From Tanypteryx hageni (Eukaryota; Arthropoda; Insecta; Odonata; Petaluridae), in assembly GCA_028673005.1 (NCBI GenBank), contig CM054120.1:58898057-58962056 (forward strand): a DNA stretch of 64,000 nt, read 5' to 3'. A program made the position numbers and the translations under genes. Positions 61,901-64,000 of this stretch are shown piece by piece (the first letter of the stretch is position 1; every line of letters begins with the position of its first letter). Below the pieces are notes generated by a model. The model was not told the DNA's origin and did not search any database. It saw only the letters and a program-made list of their open reading frames with translations.

Positions 61901-63620
61901 TTTAATGAATTTTGAACAAAATTCACGGTGGTGGGCATAACCTTGCGAAACTATTCATGATGAACAAATAAAATGAAAAAGCTGTGGAAAATACAGCTTT
62001 CATTTTATTTGTCCATTATGAATTTTGATTGAGCATAATAGAGATGAGGGAGGCAAAGACCGTTTTCTTAGGTGAATGGGGATAGGGAATGGTTTTCTAA
62101 TTTTTGGAAACCTCTGGCCTACATCATCTTTGATCGTTATTATTAAATAACAATGGAAATTGCCATCTTACATTTTTCAGTTCTTATTTAACGCTCTAAC
62201 AAAAATGTAAAATGCGACATATCTGATTACGTCGAGGGGTAGAATTGTTGGCCCCAGAATGTATATCATACAATTCAAAGATTTAATATGATAGTAAATA
62301 TTAGAAAACGTTGTGCGCCACCGGCATGTTGATCGCTTACAATCTTTTGCCCCACAGTCTGCTTGTAATTAACTGGAAGTACGCAAGCACGACAATCCAG
62401 TTACGCACTCTAAGAAAAGATTAACAGCGAATTCTTCACTAAAGACAGCGGAAATCTCACCCTTATTTTTATGTAGTTCTCGCATAGAATTTCCGTGATA
62501 CTTGCCCCGCGACTGTTAAATATACGCCCGATCGATATTCGCGCACGTTTTACACGAACATTCCGTCAATCCCATCTCTATTTGCGACTTGCGCTTTTGA
62601 GAACAAAATAACGATGAATTCAATTGAGAATTATCGAACCAAACAAACTTAAAAAATGTCTTTAAAACTCAAAATTGAAAAAAATAAGCACTTTTATTAG
62701 GTAATTATAATAGCCGTAATAAGGTTATCTATCAATAAACAATATGCAAATTTAGGATGTACAATCGATGCATGCCCCTAATGACGGCTGTCTGGTTGCC
62801 GAAATGTGCGCATGGTTTTTCTTAAACTTTTCTTCCCGAGTTATAGAGGGGTTTGTGAGAGTATTAAATATCATAGTTTTTCTTCTAGTTTCAGCTTTCA
62901 CGCGTGATTTTGTAATCAAATGTTGTGACGCCAAGACTACAAATATCGATACAAAAGGTATAGCAGTTTTATCGACAAATGGGAACTGGGATAGAAAAAA
63001 ATTTCAGTACTTTCGCGTACCTCATCAAAGTAACATAATCAACGGTAATCAAATCATTGAGAGGCATTTTTTGCGGAAGAGGTCACAAACGGGTGTTTGG
63101 AAGTACGCTAAAACAAATTTATGAGACTATACATTAATTGCTCGCATTTATAAACTCGAGTTATCTAATTTAATACGAGTGTCGTTAATTTCATTGTCAC
63201 TGAAAAATACACCCAGGGGATACACGACTTTTTAAAAAGTGCTGTAAGAGGTACGTCAGCAAAAAAAGGTTCAAGAACCCTTCAATGGAAAATAGATAAG
63301 AACTAATTTTTTTCAATTTCGATTTTTTTAAGCGCTTATGATATTTTGGAGAAAATTATGACATATCAGGGATCGGGTTACCTGGCAGAGTAAGAGAGGC
63401 GCAGCGTGCGGTTCCCTCGGACAGAGTGCGAACGCGTTTAGTCTCCTCGGAACCCTCCGGATGCTGAGGTTCCTAAGCGGCAAGCGTCGTCTTGGTCTGG
63501 TTCCGAAGGCTGGTGGGTCGCTTCCCCCCGGCAGGTATAGCTCCAGAGATCCGTGCTTGACTTCGGCGTAACGGGCTTCCCAGCGTGGCGTCCACTCCGA
63601 TCGTGCGCATTGCAGAACTC
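55768..63620 (-). CDS. PH-domain and coiled-coil protein, 5' end outside window
   Basis: I do not recognise a named family. Inferred exons are 63620-63382, 58463-57109 and 55993-55768, joined in one frame to TAA, about 605 visible residues. The first exon has the fold pattern of a PH domain: a split Gly then VLQCARSEW..RW, a strand ending LELYL, LPLRNLSIRRVPRRLNAFAL and LLLCQ. The next exon begins ANDAAEFSRWTRTLAVELM, which is the expected closing helix with its conserved Trp. Then come an amphipathic PVPVSIVSQLRLFFERIS segment, a long Ser-rich stretch and a C-terminal coiled coil that crosses the last intron. PH domains bind phosphoinositides or proteins, so a membrane-linked scaffold is plausible but inferred. 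Earlier exons lie beyond 64000. The alternative is that the gene starts at the ATG at 58616 and the PH exon belongs to another gene. Confidence 0.68.
56276..56532. mobile_element. hAT-type MITE in the last intron of the minus-strand gene
   Basis: Ends CAGTGGTTCTTAAGC and GGATAAGAGCCACTG are imperfectly inverted. Flanking octamers GTTCAACC and GTTTAACC match at 7 of 8. GTGACCCA / GGGTCAC motifs repeat inside. 257 bp. The 109-codon frame through it is not a gene. Confidence 0.83.
57109..58616 (-). CDS. large exon: PH terminal helix, Ser-rich linker, start of coiled coil
   Basis: Open for 502 codons from the ATG at 58616, with an in-frame TGA directly before that ATG and a favourable G at -3 and +4. 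Inside it, CTCTTTTAACTCCGCAG|GCG gives a good acceptor at 58464-58465, in frame, so a longer transcript would enter at 58463 (codon 52). Numbered from 58616: residues 52-71 are the PH helix; 186-195 AKSLHDLPSD; 207-225 an amphipathic segment; 232-244 Gly-rich; 391-455 Ser/Pro-rich; from about 457 a coiled coil. The exon ends at GT|GTAAGT, giving a split Val codon. CpG-rich and GC-rich compared with its surroundings. Confidence 0.88.
58617..59339. other. upstream of the 58616 ATG: intron or promoter of the minus-strand gene
   Basis: If the PH exon is joined, this is intron. If transcription can start here, it would hold the promoter and leader of a shorter form. I see no TATA box or other core promoter motif that I would defend. 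Nothing else is recognised. Confidence 0.45.
59340..59632. mobile_element. diverged copy of the 13772 hAT-type MITE
   Basis: Shares CATTCACTCTCC..TTTCACAAG.GGGAAA..GCCTCAA, TATTTTATAAGAAATA and GTGTAG-ATAAAGTA-CTTACTTC with 13772-14260 in the same order. Ends are worn and no TSD is seen. Confidence 0.65.
59958..60915. mobile_element. piggyBac-type non-autonomous element, TTAA flanks
   Basis: TTAA at 59954-59957 and 60916-60919. Ends CCCGGCGGTACCCGCGCG and CGCGCGAGTACTGCCGGG are inverted, 16 of 18 matching. The 958 bp interior is AT-rich with no transposase and holds a 25 bp tandem pair (60621-60670) and a looser repeat of CAGTGAAG-AACT-TTGAGA. Confidence 0.88.
60621..60670. repeat. 25 bp tandem duplication
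   Basis: Two adjacent copies of AGTAACAATAATTTCAGAAT plus AAAAY; they differ only in the last base. Inside the TTAA-flanked element. Confidence 0.93.
61084..61317. repeat. large imperfect hairpin
   Basis: Arms 61084-61162 and 61247-61317 are inverted repeats, with the longest exact block AGCCACAACAAGGTTATAAA against its complement and further blocks TCAAGAAC.AGCACTT and AAAAATAC. The loop is about 85 bp. No TSD or coding content. It could be a foldback element or a short-arm transposon. Confidence 0.82.
61565..61749. mobile_element. small Tc1/mariner-type MITE, TA-flanked
   Basis: The left end CAGTGAATCTTCGATATAGCG and right end (CGTTTTATCGAGGTTAAGCTG region) are imperfectly inverted; TA flanks both. 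Inside, TTCTAACGAG and TATAACGAG-like motifs recur in both orientations. 185 bp. Confidence 0.65.
61750..62834. other. intron of the minus-strand gene (if PH exon is joined)
   Basis: AT-rich. A short inverted pair (GAAAAAGCTGTGGAAAATACAGCTTTC, with flanking AATTCAT-like motifs at about 61958-62027) suggests a small stem. No gene is seen. Confidence 0.45.
62835..63060. repeat. interspersed repeat, copy B
   Basis: Related to 47640-47865 and 50440-50620. The 118-codon open frame over it is not shared by the other copies, so it is not a gene. A hAT-like end (complement of GAAGGGTTCTTGAACCTTTT) lies downstream at about 63266-63286. Confidence 0.5.
63382..63620 (-). CDS. exon encoding first part of a PH domain
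   Basis: The acceptor is TTCGATTGCAG and the donor CAG|GTAACC on the minus strand. It begins in the second base of a Gly codon and ends phase 0. GC-rich and CpG-rich against AT-rich flanks, as for 57.2-58.5 kb. The translation fits PH strands: (G)VLQCARSEW, RWEARYAEV, SLELYL, RRLPLRNLSIRRV, NAFALCPRE, PLLLCQ. It lacks the terminal helix, which the 58463 exon supplies. Confidence 0.72.
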
Positions 63621-64000
63621 CTGCAATCGAACGCATTTGATCACTTTAAAAGGCTCTCAGAATCTCAAGAGTCCTCCTCCGACCCGTCTGAGTTCGCAAA
63701 TGGCCAACTCTTCCTAGAGTAACCGTACTGGCTTTGGAAATCCATACACCACGCCTAGCTTCCGTTATTTTCCAAGTCCCGTCCCGTGCCAATACCGTAC
63801 GTGATCCTAGTCTATTCCAAAAGCAGTAGCTTAAATGCCTCGTTCCTTCCCGATGATAACCGTACACGCTACCCACAAGGGACTTATTTAGTGTTTTTTT
63901 CAATGCCCTAGAAGAAACCACGAGAATATAAAAAAGTAACAGTAAATTTTCTGTTAATGGAATACGCGTGACGAATGTTCTGCATGAACGTTATAGGATC
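63621..64000. other. right edge, upstream intron of the PH exon
   Basis: Sequence from 63646 to 63850 is less AT-rich than the introns further left and open on the minus strand for 91 codons, but it ends in a stop just before the PH exon and has no family similarity. Treated as intron. Confidence 0.4.

Noticed and set aside
62768..63124. 118-codon + strand ORF
   Set aside because: It overlaps an interspersed repeat whose other copies lack the frame.
63646..63921. 91-codon minus-strand ORF as an upstream coding exon of the PH gene
   Set aside because: It ends in a stop before the PH exon and has no recognisable domain. A splice out of it could not be shown.

Overview
The window is AT-rich eukaryotic nuclear DNA. 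It has spliced genes with GT-AG introns, one of them about 19 kb long, and a dense population of DNA transposons and short non-autonomous elements. The mix of hAT, pogo/Tc1-mariner and piggyBac relics with tRNA-derived SINEs, and an animal-type NAD kinase with long introns, suggests an arthropod, probably an insect with a large genome. I cannot name the species. There is no bacterial-style operon, CRISPR array or rRNA gene.

Left third (1-28.8 kb): the last six coding exons of a NAD kinase gene on the + strand. They lie at 379-573, 698-800, 1907-2185, 6923-7080, 26441-26523 and 28593-28797, and join in one frame to 340 codons plus TAA. Upstream exons lie outside the window. Introns 3 and 4 are packed with mobile-element relics: a pogo-like element interrupted by two further layers of insertion (7711-11505), a second TIR element carrying inverted arrays of about 15 bp motifs (12527-13389), a head-to-head SINE-like palindrome (15772-16023), a TIR element hosting two others (16277-18417), and several hAT-type MITEs with 8 bp target duplications.

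Middle (28.8-55.7 kb): about 27 kb with no convincing host gene, between two convergent genes. It holds a 3 kb TA-flanked element with a piggyBac-like transposon inserted in it (29631-32652), a decayed piggyBac-type coding relic (40.1-40.7 kb), a DUF4371-type hAT relic (41.7-42.1 kb), a pogo/jerky-like relic with both ends (44728-45557), a hAT element with a ZBED5-like transposase fragment and both ends (48374-49900), and many MITEs.

Right part (55.7-64 kb): a minus-strand gene I do not recognise by name. Its large exon (57109-58463, or to 58616 if the local ATG is used) splices to a final coding exon (55768-55993). An exon at 63382-63620 supplies the first part of a PH domain, and the large exon supplies the domain's closing helix. 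I therefore infer one gene encoding PH domain, serine-rich linker and C-terminal coiled coil, with a possible short form that starts at 58616 and lacks the PH domain. Its two introns and flanks contain hAT, piggyBac-type and Tc1-like MITEs and a large hairpin at 61084-61317.

The two host genes have no obvious functional link. The distinctive content is the layered, dateable nesting of DNA transposons.
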